In this document: positions 43,905-51,819 of the stretch, piece by piece
Layout of the letters: each line of letters starts with the position of its first letter
Numbering within the stretch: position 1 is the stretch's first letter
Source: an uncultured Bacteroides sp.
GTDB lineage: Bacteria > Bacteroidota > Bacteroidia > Bacteroidales > Bacteroidaceae
Length of the DNA: 64,000 nucleotides
Assembly (NCBI GenBank): GCA_900551445.1
Contig: URWA01000002.1
Coordinates: 79,947 to 143,946 of the forward strand
Direction of reading: 5' to 3'
The notes under the pieces: model-generated
Told to the model about the DNA's origin: nothing
Database searches by the model: none
Seen by the model: only the letters and a program-made list of their open reading frames with translations
Made by a program: the position numbers and the translations under genes

Positions 43905-45221
43905 ATGGTGAAATCAGAAATACAAAATGTGAAACTGCGGTTCGGCATTATCGGAAACTGTGAAGGGTTGAATCGGGCGATTGACGTGGCCATGCAGGTG
44001 GCTCCTACGGACCTGTCTGTATTGGTTACGGGTGAAAGTGGTGTCGGAAAGGAAAGTTTTCCGCAGATTATTCATCAGTTTAGCCGGCGGAAGCACGGTC
44101 CGTATATTGCGGTCAACTGTGGAGCCATTCCGGAAGGTACGATTGACTCGGAACTGTTCGGACATGAAAAGGGAGCTTTTACGGGAGCCATCAGTGACCG
44201 TAACGGGTATTTTGCGGAGGCAAACGGAGGTACTATTTTCTTGGATGAGGTGGGAGAGCTGCCTCTTTCCACACAGGCCCGTCTGCTCCGTGTGCTGGAG
44301 ACCGGAGAGTATATCAAGGTAGGTTCTTCCAAGGTACAGAAAACGGATGTACGTATTGTGGCTGCCACAAACGTGGATTTCTCTGAAGCGATAGCCGACG
44401 GACGGTTTCGTGAAGATTTGTATTATCGTTTGAACACAGTGCCTATCAAGGTGCCGGCCTTGCGTGAACGTCCGGATGATATCCCTCTCCTGTTTCGGAA
44501 GTTTGCGGCCGACTTTGCGGAAAAATACCGGATGCCGGCTATCCAACTTACGGACGATGCGCGGCGTTTGCTGGTGTCTTATACATGGCCGGGAAACATC
44601 CGGCAGTTGAAAAACATTACCGAACAGATTTCCATTATTGAGACTAATCGTGATATAACTGCTGATATTCTGCAAGGATATCTGCCGGCACAGCCTGTAT
44701 CGAAGTATCCCACTCTTTTAGGCGGATTGAAACCGGAAGGGGAGAAAGGTTTTCAGAGTGAGAGGGAGATTCTTTATCAGGTGCTGTTCGATATGCGCCG
44801 GGATGTGACGGAACTGAAGAAACTGGTGCATGATATTATGGCGGAACGGGCAGGGGGTGCTCCTATAACACCTGCTTCTACGACTCCGGTTCATTATATT
44901 CCGGAAACTCCGGTCAGTTTGATGCAGACTCCTTCGGTGGTGCTGAATCCGGTGACGGAAGTAGGAAAGGTTTCCAATGTGACTTCCGTCGGCAATGTAT
45001 CTCCTGTGCACTCCGGTGTGAAAGTCACTCCGGCGGATGTGTCGGATGTGCAGGATACGGAAGAATACGTAGAAGAGAATCTTTCACTGGATGAAGTGGA
45101 GAAAGAGATGATTCGTAAGGCGCTGGAACGTCATCACGGGAAACGGAAAAATGCAGCGAATGATTTGAAGATATCAGAACGTACACTTTATAGAAAAATA
45201 AAAGAATATGGACTTGAGTAA
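43905..45221 (+). CDS. Sigma-54-dependent transcriptional activator without receiver domain
   Basis: Bacterial enhancer-binding protein that remodels sigma-54 polymerase. The AAA+ domain starts close to the N-terminus: Walker A GESGVGKE (43-50), the sigma-54 contact loop GAFTGA (90-95) and Walker B GTIFLDEVGELP (109-120). A long Val/Thr/Pro-rich linker (about 320-385) leads to a Fis-type HTH (LERHHGKRKNAANDLKISERTLYRKIKEYGL). With no receiver or sensor domain, it may be constitutive or controlled by a partner. It overlaps lptE by 14 bases and heads the lptE-TPR-secG transcript, a Bacteroidetes gene order. Confidence 0.92.
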   Translation: MVKSEIQNVKLRFGIIGNCEGLNRAIDVAMQVAPTDLSVLVTGESGVGKESFPQIIHQFSRRKHGPYIAVNCGAIPEGTIDSELFGHEKGAFTGAISDRNGYFAEANGGTIFLDEVGELPLSTQARLLRVLETGEYIKVGSSKVQKTDVRIVAATNVDFSEAIADGRFREDLYYRLNTVPIKVPALRERPDDIPLLFRKFAADFAEKYRMPAIQLTDDARRLLVSYTWPGNIRQLKNITEQISIIETNRDITADILQGYLPAQPVSKYPTLLGGLKPEGEKGFQSEREILYQVLFDMRRDVTELKKLVHDIMAERAGGAPITPASTTPVHYIPETPVSLMQTPSVVLNPVTEVGKVSNVTSVGNVSPVHSGVKVTPADVSDVQDTEEYVEENLSLDEVEKEMIRKALERHHGKRKNAANDLKISERTLYRKIKEYGLE

Positions 45222-45741
45222 GAAATATATCCGACTGACAAAGTATGTGCTTCCGGTGGTATTGTGTATTCTGACTGCATGCACCGTGTCCTATAAGTTT
45301 AATGGGTCTTCCATCAATTATGATAAGGTGAAGACCATCAGTTTCCAGAACTTCCCGAACCGTTCGGCTGCCTTTGTATGGGGCCCGATGGAGTCTATGT
45401 TCAATACGGCTTTGCAGGACAAATACATGCAGCAGACCCGTTTGAAGCAGGTGCGTCAGGGGGGCGACTTGGAACTTTCGGGTGAGATTACCAATTACGA
45501 TGCCTACAACAAGGGAGTTGGTTCCGACGGTTATTCTACGATGGCAGAGTTGAGAATGACTGTAAATGTACGGTTTGTGAACAATTCAAACCACGCGGAA
45601 GATTTCTCTGATCAGCAGTTTACGGCCAGCCGTGAGTACAACGCGAGCCAGCAGCTGTCATCCGTGCAAGAAGAGCTTGTACAGCAGATGATTGACGAAA
45701 TTGTGGAACAGATTTTTAATGCTACAGTAGCCAATTGGTAG
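45208..45741 (+). CDS. lptE: LPS assembly lipoprotein LptE-like
   Basis: 177 residues with a lipoprotein signal (LPVVLCILTAC, C25) and the LptE-like core beginning TVSYKFNGSSINYDKVKTISFQNFPN. It would plug the LptD barrel in the outer membrane during LPS export. The start overlaps the activator stop by 14 bases, and the next gene follows after 7 bases. Confidence 0.85.
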   Translation: MDLSKKYIRLTKYVLPVVLCILTACTVSYKFNGSSINYDKVKTISFQNFPNRSAAFVWGPMESMFNTALQDKYMQQTRLKQVRQGGDLELSGEITNYDAYNKGVGSDGYSTMAELRMTVNVRFVNNSNHAEDFSDQQFTASREYNASQQLSSVQEELVQQMIDEIVEQIFNATVANW

Positions 45742-45748
45742 GAGCGGA

Positions 45749-46546
45749 ATGATACAGCAACGGTTACAGCAATGGATTGAGCACCCGGAATTGTTGGGAA
45801 CGGAAAGCCTTTACGAGTTGAAAAGGTTATTGGAGCGTTATCCCTATTTTCAGACTGCCCGGATTTTGTATCTGAAAAATTTGTTTTTGCTGCACGATCC
45901 TTCTTTTCAGGAAGAATTACGCAAGGGAGCTTTGTTCGTGGCCGATTTGAGTGTGTTGTTTTATGCCATCGAAGGCGAACATTTTATCATCAGGCAGCAT
46001 GCGGAGAAAACGGATATACCTGCAGCAGGGGCCGAAGACAGAACCTTGGATTTGATTGACCGTTTCCTGTCGGATACCAGTGGAGCAACCACGGACAGCC
46101 TGCTCCCGTTGCCGGCTGAGGCTGTGGACTATACCTCTGTACTGGCAGAGGAGTTTCCGGCCGAAGATGCGGAAACTGTGCCATTGAAAGGACAGGAACT
46201 GATTGACAACTTTATTGAAAAGGCTTCGAAAGAAGAGGGGAAAGGGGAAGTTCCCTTAATGGAGGATACTTCCTTCGGCGAAGCGCTTCCTTTGAAGGAA
46301 GAAGAGGAAAAGCCTCTGGAAAAGGAGGAGGAGCCGGAACAGGCTGAAACGGAACAGTCCGAGCCGGAAGATGAGGAGAATTATTTCACGGAAACCTTGG
46401 CTAAAATTTATGTTAAACAGCAACGATATGATAAGGCGCTGGAAATTATTAAAAAATTAAATTTGAAATATCCGAAAAAAAATACTTACTTTGCAGACCA
46501 AATCAGGTTTTTAGAGAAGTTGATTATTAACGCTAAATCAAAATAA
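45749..46546 (+). CDS. TPR-like protein of the lptE-secG operon
   Basis: 265 residues, no signal peptide. The N-terminal half is helical (MIQQRLQQWIEHPELLGTES), a long acidic low-complexity middle (about 160-210, Glu/Pro rich) follows, and the C-terminus has one tetratricopeptide-like repeat (FTETLAKIYVKQQRYDKALEIIKKLNLKYPKK). Bacteroidetes carry this gene between lptE and secG. A role in envelope assembly is likely from context only. Confidence 0.75.
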   Translation: MIQQRLQQWIEHPELLGTESLYELKRLLERYPYFQTARILYLKNLFLLHDPSFQEELRKGALFVADLSVLFYAIEGEHFIIRQHAEKTDIPAAGAEDRTLDLIDRFLSDTSGATTDSLLPLPAEAVDYTSVLAEEFPAEDAETVPLKGQELIDNFIEKASKEEGKGEVPLMEDTSFGEALPLKEEEEKPLEKEEEPEQAETEQSEPEDEENYFTETLAKIYVKQQRYDKALEIIKKLNLKYPKKNTYFADQIRFLEKLIINAKSK

Positions 46547-46552
46547 AAGAAA

Positions 46553-46924
46553 ATGTATTTATTATTTGTCGTATTAATGGTACTTGCAGCTGTATTGATG
46601 TGCTTTGTGGTATTGATACAGAATTCAAAAGGAGGAGGCCTTTCTTCCAGCTTTGCATCTTCCAATCAGATTATGGGAGTTCGTAAGACAACCGATTTTA
46701 TTGAAAAACTGACTTGGGGTCTGGCTGCATTTATGGTGATTGTCAGTGTGGCTACTGCATACGTGGTTCCTTCTCAGGCTGAAGGTTCTTCAGTCATCAT
46801 GGAACAGGCAGTGAAAGAACAGAAGACCAATCCGTTGAATGCTCCTGCTGGTTTTGCTGCTCCTCAGAAAGATGCAGCTGCTACAACTGCTCCGGCTGCT
46901 GCAACTGATTCTACCAAGAATTGA
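46553..46924 (+). CDS. secG: Preprotein translocase subunit SecG
   Basis: Accessory subunit of the SecYEG channel. Two membrane helices (about 1-22 and 56-78) flank the conserved QNSKGGGLSSSFASSNQIMGVRKT loop. The tail after residue 85 is a long Ala/Gln/Thr-rich stretch, which makes it 123 residues, slightly long for SecG as is usual in Bacteroidetes. It starts 6 bases after the TPR-like gene. Confidence 0.93.
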   Translation: MYLLFVVLMVLAAVLMCFVVLIQNSKGGGLSSSFASSNQIMGVRKTTDFIEKLTWGLAAFMVIVSVATAYVVPSQAEGSSVIMEQAVKEQKTNPLNAPAGFAAPQKDAAATTAPAAATDSTKN

Positions 46925-46943
46925 GAATAAAGAAATAGTAGAC

Positions 46944-46972
46944 AAAATGAAGGACTGAAAGGTCTTCATTTT
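46944..46972 (+). terminator. First hairpin after secG
   Basis: AAAATGAAG (46944-46952) pairs with CTTCATTTT (46964-46972), followed by GGG rather than T; probably a processing or attenuator hairpin ahead of the main terminator. Confidence 0.45.
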
Positions 46973-46979
46973 GGGTGCG

Positions 46980-47029
46980 AAAACGGAAATCCGGATGATG
47001 AATGATACGGTTTTCCGTTTTCTTTTTTG
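46980..47029 (+). terminator. Terminator after secG
   Basis: AAAACGGAAA (46981-46990) pairs with TTTCCGTTTT (47013-47022) and is followed by CTTTTTTG. It ends only about 17 bases before the DUF418 start. Confidence 0.7.
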
Positions 47030-47045
47030 TTAATATGAATCTTTT

Positions 47046-48230
47046 ATGGAAAACGTACAGAAAAAAGAGCGGATCCTGGCCATTGATGCGCTGAGGGGAT
47101 TTGCCGTAATGGGGATTATTCTGCTCCATAACATCGAACATTTCAATTTTTATTCTTTTCCCGAACCTTCTTCTCCCGCATTGGCTCATTTGGATAAAAC
47201 ATTGTGGGACATGTTGTTTTTCTTGTTCTCAGGGAAGGCTTACGCCATTTTCGCCTTGCTGTTTGGTTTCACTTTCTATTTGCAGAGTCGTAGTGCTGCC
47301 AAGCGTGGAGAGGATTTCAAGGGGCGTTACATGTGGAGACTGGTGCTGCTGTTGGGATTCGGCTTTGTGAATTCCTTGTTCTTCCCCGGTGAGATATTGG
47401 TGCTTTATGCCATCCTGGGTTTCATTCTGGTACCCGTCCGTCATTGGAAGAACCAGTCTTTGCTGATACTTTCCTTCATACTGATGCTTCAGCCGGTGGA
47501 ATGGATAAAAGTGGTGTGTGGATGGCTCAGTCCGGACTATGCGCCCCGTCAGATGATTTTCTCGTTGGGGGACGTGTATCCTCAGCTGGGAGGCGATTCC
47601 TGGTGGGAGATGGTGAAGATGAACTTTACCATCGGTCAGCTGGCCAGCCTGAACTGGGCCTGGTGTTACGGGAGAGTGTTTCAGACTTGCGCCTTGTTTG
47701 TGCTCGGCCTGTGGATTGGCCGGATGGGCTATTTTGATTCATCTTCAGAAACGGCCCTGGGACGTTCCCGCAACTTCTGGACTTACGTGTTGTGCTTTTC
47801 TCTTCCGCTGGCAGTGGTGTTTTACTTTGTCAAGACCCTTGTCTTTTCGTTAGTGTCTCAGCCTCTGATGCTGGACAGCCTGAAGACCATCCTGAATTCC
47901 TGGTATAATTTCTGTTTTATGCTGACCATGGTCTCTGTATTCCTGTTGCTTTACTGGATGGGAAAAGGCAAGATTCAGAAGATTCTGGTGCCCTATGGAA
48001 GAATGAGTCTTACCGATTACATCATGCAGTCGGTCATCGGGAGTTTCCTGTATTTCGGTTACGGACTGGCTTTGCACCAATACTGCGGTACGACAGTCAG
48101 TCTGTGCGTGGGCATTGTTTTCTTCCTGTTGCAGCTGGCTTTTGCCCATTGGTGGTTCCGGCATTTCAAGCGCGGTCCTCTGGAGACCCTTTGGCACAAA
48201 CTGACTTGGCTGGGAAAAACAGTCAGTTAA
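47046..48230 (+). CDS. DUF418 family membrane protein
   Basis: 394 residues with about ten membrane helices. The start RILAIDALRGFAVMGIILLHN is the family signature and resembles membrane acyltransferases; the C-terminal DUF418 part has GRMSLTDYIMQSVIGSF and HWWFRHFKRGPLE. Function is unknown, probably envelope modification or transport. Repeat array 4 begins 17 bases after its stop. Confidence 0.88.
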   Translation: MENVQKKERILAIDALRGFAVMGIILLHNIEHFNFYSFPEPSSPALAHLDKTLWDMLFFLFSGKAYAIFALLFGFTFYLQSRSAAKRGEDFKGRYMWRLVLLLGFGFVNSLFFPGEILVLYAILGFILVPVRHWKNQSLLILSFILMLQPVEWIKVVCGWLSPDYAPRQMIFSLGDVYPQLGGDSWWEMVKMNFTIGQLASLNWAWCYGRVFQTCALFVLGLWIGRMGYFDSSSETALGRSRNFWTYVLCFSLPLAVVFYFVKTLVFSLVSQPLMLDSLKTILNSWYNFCFMLTMVSVFLLLYWMGKGKIQKILVPYGRMSLTDYIMQSVIGSFLYFGYGLALHQYCGTTVSLCVGIVFFLLQLAFAHWWFRHFKRGPLETLWHKLTWLGKTVS

Positions 48231-48246
48231 TCTGTTACGTTTTCTC

Positions 48247-48357
48247 CGTACTTTCTGAAAAAATATTCCAGTACTTCCAAGGGAGTACTCCAGCACTGTC
48301 TAAGAAGTACTACGGTACTTTCTTGGAAGGACTCTGGTACTCCCCAGAAAGTACTGA
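48247..48357. repeat. Array 4: second family of 22-bp-period palindromic repeats (about 5 units)
   Basis: Units start at 48248, 48271, 48293, 48315 and 48337; the last four are spaced exactly 22 bp and the first 23 bp. The best palindrome is AGTACTTCCAAGGGAGTACT (48270-48289); the others keep GTACT-type arms around a purine/pyrimidine centre. The period equals that of arrays 1-3 but the sequence differs. It lies between the DUF418 stop and the terminator. Confidence 0.85.
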
Positions 48358-48380
48358 AATGGAGTTGCAGATATAAAAAA

Positions 48381-48414
48381 AAGACCGCATCGGACATACC
48401 GTGCGGTCTTTTTT
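48381..48414. terminator. Bidirectional terminator between DUF418 and rubrerythrin genes
   Basis: AAGACCGCA (48381-48389) pairs with TGCGGTCTT (48402-48410), with an A run before and a T run after. Confidence 0.88.
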
Positions 48415-48440
48415 CATTGTGATTTGATGGTCAGTTTGAA

Positions 48441-48992
48441 TTATTTCTTGAAATATCTGTTGTACAGACCTTCGAAACCTTTTCCGTGACGAGCTTCGTC
48501 TTTAGCCATTTCATGAACAGTGTCATGGATAGCATCCAAGTTCAGCTGTTTAGCGCGAGTAGCGATACGCTTCTTGTCTTCGCAAGCGCCACATTCAGCG
48601 TTCATACGCTTTTCAAGGTTTGTCTTAGTATCCCATACGCAGTCACCCAGCAGTTCAGCGAATTTAGCAGCGTGTTCAGCTTCTTCCCAAGCATAGCGCT
48701 TGAAAGCTTCTGCAACTTCCGGATAACCTTCGCGGTCAGCCTGACGGCTCATGGCCAAGTACATACCAACTTCAGTACATTCACCCATGAAGTGGTTGTT
48801 CAAGTCCTTAATCATTTCGTCGTCGCAACCTTTAGCTACGCCGATAACGTGTTCGTCTACGAACTGCAAGCCACCTTCAGCTTCTTCCAGTTCTTTGAAC
48901 TTAGAAGCAGGAGCTTTACACATCGGACATTTTTCAGGAGCTGCTTCACCTTCATAGATGTAACCACAAACAGTACAGATAAATTTCTTCAT
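48441..48992 (-). CDS. Reverse rubrerythrin (NADH peroxidase type)
   Basis: 183-residue non-haem iron peroxidase that removes hydrogen peroxide. The rubredoxin domain is N-terminal (C6, C9, C22, C25 in ICTVCGY and KCPMCKAP), the reverse of classic rubrerythrin; the ferritin-like diiron domain follows with two EEAEH/DEARH-type helices. It lies 50 bases after the PerR-like gene on the same strand, which fits peroxide control. The spacer has an AT-rich imperfect dyad (TTATTAATATATAA on the minus strand). Confidence 0.93.
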   Translation of the reverse strand: MKKFICTVCGYIYEGEAAPEKCPMCKAPASKFKELEEAEGGLQFVDEHVIGVAKGCDDEMIKDLNNHFMGECTEVGMYLAMSRQADREGYPEVAEAFKRYAWEEAEHAAKFAELLGDCVWDTKTNLEKRMNAECGACEDKKRIATRAKQLNLDAIHDTVHEMAKDEARHGKGFEGLYNRYFKK

Positions 48993-49041
48993 ACGTCAAA
49001 AATTTTAAGTAGTTAGTTATATATTAATAAGTTATATTTTT

Positions 49042-49464
49042 TTAGTTCTTCATCATGTCTTTGCCTGCACATTCCGGGCAGATACCTTTGTAATATTGGT
49101 GTACCTCTTCCACGATGAATCCGTCTTTCTGGAACATTTCGGCTTCACTCGGGTCCATCTTTGCAGGTACATCATATATCTTGTTGCATACCTTGCACTG
49201 AAAATGCGCATGCGGCTGCATGTCGCCGTCAAAACAAGCGTTCTTTTCATCTATAGTCAGCATCTTTGCCGCGCCATGCTCCACAAACAACTTGAGGGTG
49301 TTGTACACTGTAGTCTTGGAGAGCGTAGGAATCTCTTTGCACAACGCCGTATAAATCTCGTCAATGCATGGATGCGTTTTGTGCTTCAGCAAATAATCCA
49401 TGATGGCAATGCGTTGTACCGAGGGCTTAATCTGATGGTCGAGCAAATATTCGTATGCTGTCAT
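49042..49464 (-). CDS. Fur family transcriptional regulator, PerR-like
   Basis: 140 residues from the ATG at 49464 (MTAYEYLLDHQIKPSVQRIAIM). Winged helix at 1-75 with recognition helix TLSKTTVYNTLKLF; structural zinc site C90-x2-C93 and C129-x2-C132; regulatory-metal residues H31, H85, H87 and D98. An Asp eleven residues after the last His is the PerR-type choice (Fur has Glu), so peroxide sensing is likely. The adjacent reverse rubrerythrin is the expected target. The longer start at 49515 is rejected because promoter and operator lie between. Confidence 0.9.
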   Translation of the reverse strand: MTAYEYLLDHQIKPSVQRIAIMDYLLKHKTHPCIDEIYTALCKEIPTLSKTTVYNTLKLFVEHGAAKMLTIDEKNACFDGDMQPHAHFQCKVCNKIYDVPAKMDPSEAEMFQKDGFIVEEVHQYYKGICPECAGKDMMKN

Positions 49465-49479
49465 ATTTTTCAATTCTGT

Positions 49480-49492
49480 AATTGTTACAATT
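49480..49492. promoter_or_regulatory. Candidate PerR/Fur operator (6-1-6 dyad)
   Basis: AATTGTTACAATT is a perfect 6-1-6 inverted repeat. It lies just downstream of the predicted transcription start and 16 bases before the PerR-like ATG, as expected for autoregulation. Confidence 0.5.
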
Positions 49493-49504
49493 CTAATTCG
49501 AAGG

Positions 49505-49512
49505 CAAATATA
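49505..49512 (-). promoter_or_regulatory. Promoter -7 element of the PerR-like gene
   Basis: Minus-strand TATATTTG, perfect TAnnTTTG; a TTTG at 49535-49532 (minus) can serve as -33. Confidence 0.6.
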
Positions 49513-49622
49513 CAAAGATTTTTTCTTCTGGCAAACAGAACGCTCAGTTTTTTGTTTTTTTTACTTTGTGTTTCTGCGTTAAAATCTCCCGCCTCAGGAT
49601 AGGGGCGTGTGTAAATATTGTT

Positions 49623-49630
49623 TATTTTTG
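49623..49630 (+). promoter_or_regulatory. Promoter -7 element of nadE
   Basis: TATTTTTG, perfect TAnnTTTG, 29 bases before the ATG at 49660. Confidence 0.6.
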
Positions 49631-49659
49631 CATCACTATATTATATATAACAAATTTAT

Positions 49660-51597
49660 ATGAGATTTGGTTTTGTAAAAGTGGCGGCTGCTATTCCTGC
49701 CGTGAAGGTAGCCGACTGCAAGTTTAATGCGCAGCAGACAGAGAAACAGATTGTCATTGCCGATGGGAAGGGCGTACAGATTATCGCTTTTCCGGAATTG
49801 AACCTGACCGGATATTCCTGTGGAGATTTGTTTGCCCAGAGTTTGTTGCTGGAGCAGGCGGAGTTCGCCCTGATGCAGATAGTCAACAACACGCGTCAGC
49901 TGGATATTATTTCCATTGTCGGCATGCCGATCATGGTGAATTCCACTTTGATGAATTGTGCGGTGATTTTTCAGAAGGGAAAGATTCTGGGACTCGTGCC
50001 TAAGACTTACCTTCCTAACTATAAAGAATTTTATGAGCAGCGTTGGTTCACTCCGTCGGTGGCTCATCCCGATTCCACCACCGTCCGTCTCTGCGGACAG
50101 GTAGTTCCCATGAGTGCCCGTTTGCTCTTCGATACGCCGGAGGTCTGCTTTGGCGTAGAAATCTGCGAGGATGTATGGGCACCCGTCCCCCCCAGTTCCA
50201 CACTGGTACTGAAAGGAGCCGAGATTATCTTCAACCTGTCGGCCGATACGGAAAATATCTGTAAGCACCAGTACCTCCGTTCTTTGCTGGCACAGCAATC
50301 GGCACGGTGCCTGGCGGGATACGTATTCTCTTCCTGCGGTTTTGGCGAATCGACTACCGACGTGGTTTTCGCGGGGAATGCCCTGATTTACGAAAACGGC
50401 AGTCTGCTTGCCGCTTCCGAACGTTTCTCTTTCGAAGAACAGCTGGTCATCAGTGAGATTGATGTGGAGCGTCTGAGAGGGGAACGCTTGGTGAACACCA
50501 CGTTTGCGGCCAGCGTACGGACTCATCAGGAGATGCCGGTACAGCATGTCAGTACGGAACTGGTTTCTTCGCGTGAACTGAGTCTGACCCGTCCGGTAGA
50601 ACCGCATCCTTTCGTGCCTTCAGGCAGCCGTCAGCTGGACGAGCGCTGTGAGGAAATCTTCTCTATTCAGGTGGCCGGATTGGCCAAACGTCTGGTGCAC
50701 ACCCATTGCAAGACCGTCGTATTGGGTATTTCCGGGGGACTGGACTCCACGCTGGCCCTGTTGGTTTGTGTCAAGACCTTCGACAAGCTGGGCTTGCCGC
50801 GAAAAGGAATCGTGGGAGTGACCATGCCGGGTTTCGGAACCACCGACCGCACGTATCACAATGCCCTCTCCCTGATGGCCTCTCTGCAAGTGACTACGAA
50901 AGAAATCAGCATCAAGGATGCCTGTATCCAGCATTTTCAGGATATTGGTCAGGACATGTCGGTACACGATGTGACTTACGAGAACGGACAGGCCCGTGAG
51001 CGGACGCAGATACTGATGGATTATGCCAACAAGTTGGGTGGACTGGTCATCGGTACCGGCGACCTGTCGGAACTTGCCTTGGGATGGGCTACCTACAACG
51101 GTGACCACATGTCAATGTACGGTGTGAATGCCAGCATCCCCAAGACTTTGGTACGCTATCTGGTCAATTGGGTGGCACAGACGGGAGTGGATACCTTGTC
51201 CCGCAATACCCTGCTCGACATCATCGATACCCCAATCAGTCCGGAACTGATTCCAGCCGACGAGAACGGCAACATCAAGCAGAAGACCGAAGACTTGGTA
51301 GGTCCTTACGAGCTGCACGACTTCTTCCTCTTCCATTTCCTGCGTTTCGGTTTTCGTCCGTCCAAAATCTTCTATCTGGCCGAGATTGCTTTCCGCGGCA
51401 CGTACGACAGCACGACCATCAAGAAATGGCTGACGAACTTCTATCGTCGTTTCTTTGCCCAGCAGTTCAAGCGTTCTTGCTTACCTGACGGTCCGAAAGT
51501 CGGTTCCGTTTCCTTGAGTCCGCGGGGCGACTGGCGCATGCCGAGCGATGCCAGTGCAGCGCTGTGGCTGAAAGAATGTGAGGAACTTCAGGCTTGA
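49660..51597 (+). CDS. nadE: Glutamine-hydrolysing NAD+ synthase
   Basis: Last step of NAD synthesis: amidation of deamido-NAD. The N-terminal nitrilase-type glutaminase has the triad E46 (FPELNLTGY), K115 (LVPKTYLPNY) and C169 (GVEICEDVW); the C-terminal synthetase has the P-loop GISGGLDSTLA. 645 residues, normal for the two-domain form. It is monocistronic, with its own promoter and a long terminator. Confidence 0.95.
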   Translation: MRFGFVKVAAAIPAVKVADCKFNAQQTEKQIVIADGKGVQIIAFPELNLTGYSCGDLFAQSLLLEQAEFALMQIVNNTRQLDIISIVGMPIMVNSTLMNCAVIFQKGKILGLVPKTYLPNYKEFYEQRWFTPSVAHPDSTTVRLCGQVVPMSARLLFDTPEVCFGVEICEDVWAPVPPSSTLVLKGAEIIFNLSADTENICKHQYLRSLLAQQSARCLAGYVFSSCGFGESTTDVVFAGNALIYENGSLLAASERFSFEEQLVISEIDVERLRGERLVNTTFAASVRTHQEMPVQHVSTELVSSRELSLTRPVEPHPFVPSGSRQLDERCEEIFSIQVAGLAKRLVHTHCKTVVLGISGGLDSTLALLVCVKTFDKLGLPRKGIVGVTMPGFGTTDRTYHNALSLMASLQVTTKEISIKDACIQHFQDIGQDMSVHDVTYENGQARERTQILMDYANKLGGLVIGTGDLSELALGWATYNGDHMSMYGVNASIPKTLVRYLVNWVAQTGVDTLSRNTLLDIIDTPISPELIPADENGNIKQKTEDLVGPYELHDFFLFHFLRFGFRPSKIFYLAEIAFRGTYDSTTIKKWLTNFYRRFFAQQFKRSCLPDGPKVGSVSLSPRGDWRMPSDASAALWLKECEELQA

Positions 51598-51668
51598 TTC
51601 GGAGAGAGGCAAACCGATATAGAACACAGCCGTCTCAAAGAAAAAAATGTGAAAGTCAATATTTGATC

Positions 51669-51684
51669 CATTGGAATTCCAATG
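51669..51684. repeat. Perfect 16-bp palindrome after nadE
   Basis: CATTGGAATTCCAATG is a perfect dyad 72 bases after the nadE stop and just before the terminator. No partner copy was noticed elsewhere in the window. Role unknown. Confidence 0.7.
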
Positions 51685-51686
51685 TA

Positions 51687-51749
51687 AAAAATCTCCTGCT
51701 TTCGTCCTTTCATCGAAGATAAATGAGGACTGAAGCAGGAGATTTTTTT
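51687..51749. terminator. Terminator of nadE
   Basis: Long hairpin, outer arms AAAATCTCCTGCTT and AAGCAGGAGATTTT (51687-51746), inner GTCCT/AGGAC, followed by a T run; an A run on the other side may let it serve the convergent hydrolase gene. Confidence 0.85.
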
Positions 51750-51819
51750 AGAGTATTATTTAGGAATTGTAAGTCGGCCTGTTCAGAGCTTCCATTTCAA
51801 GACCGCCTTCTTCTGAGAG

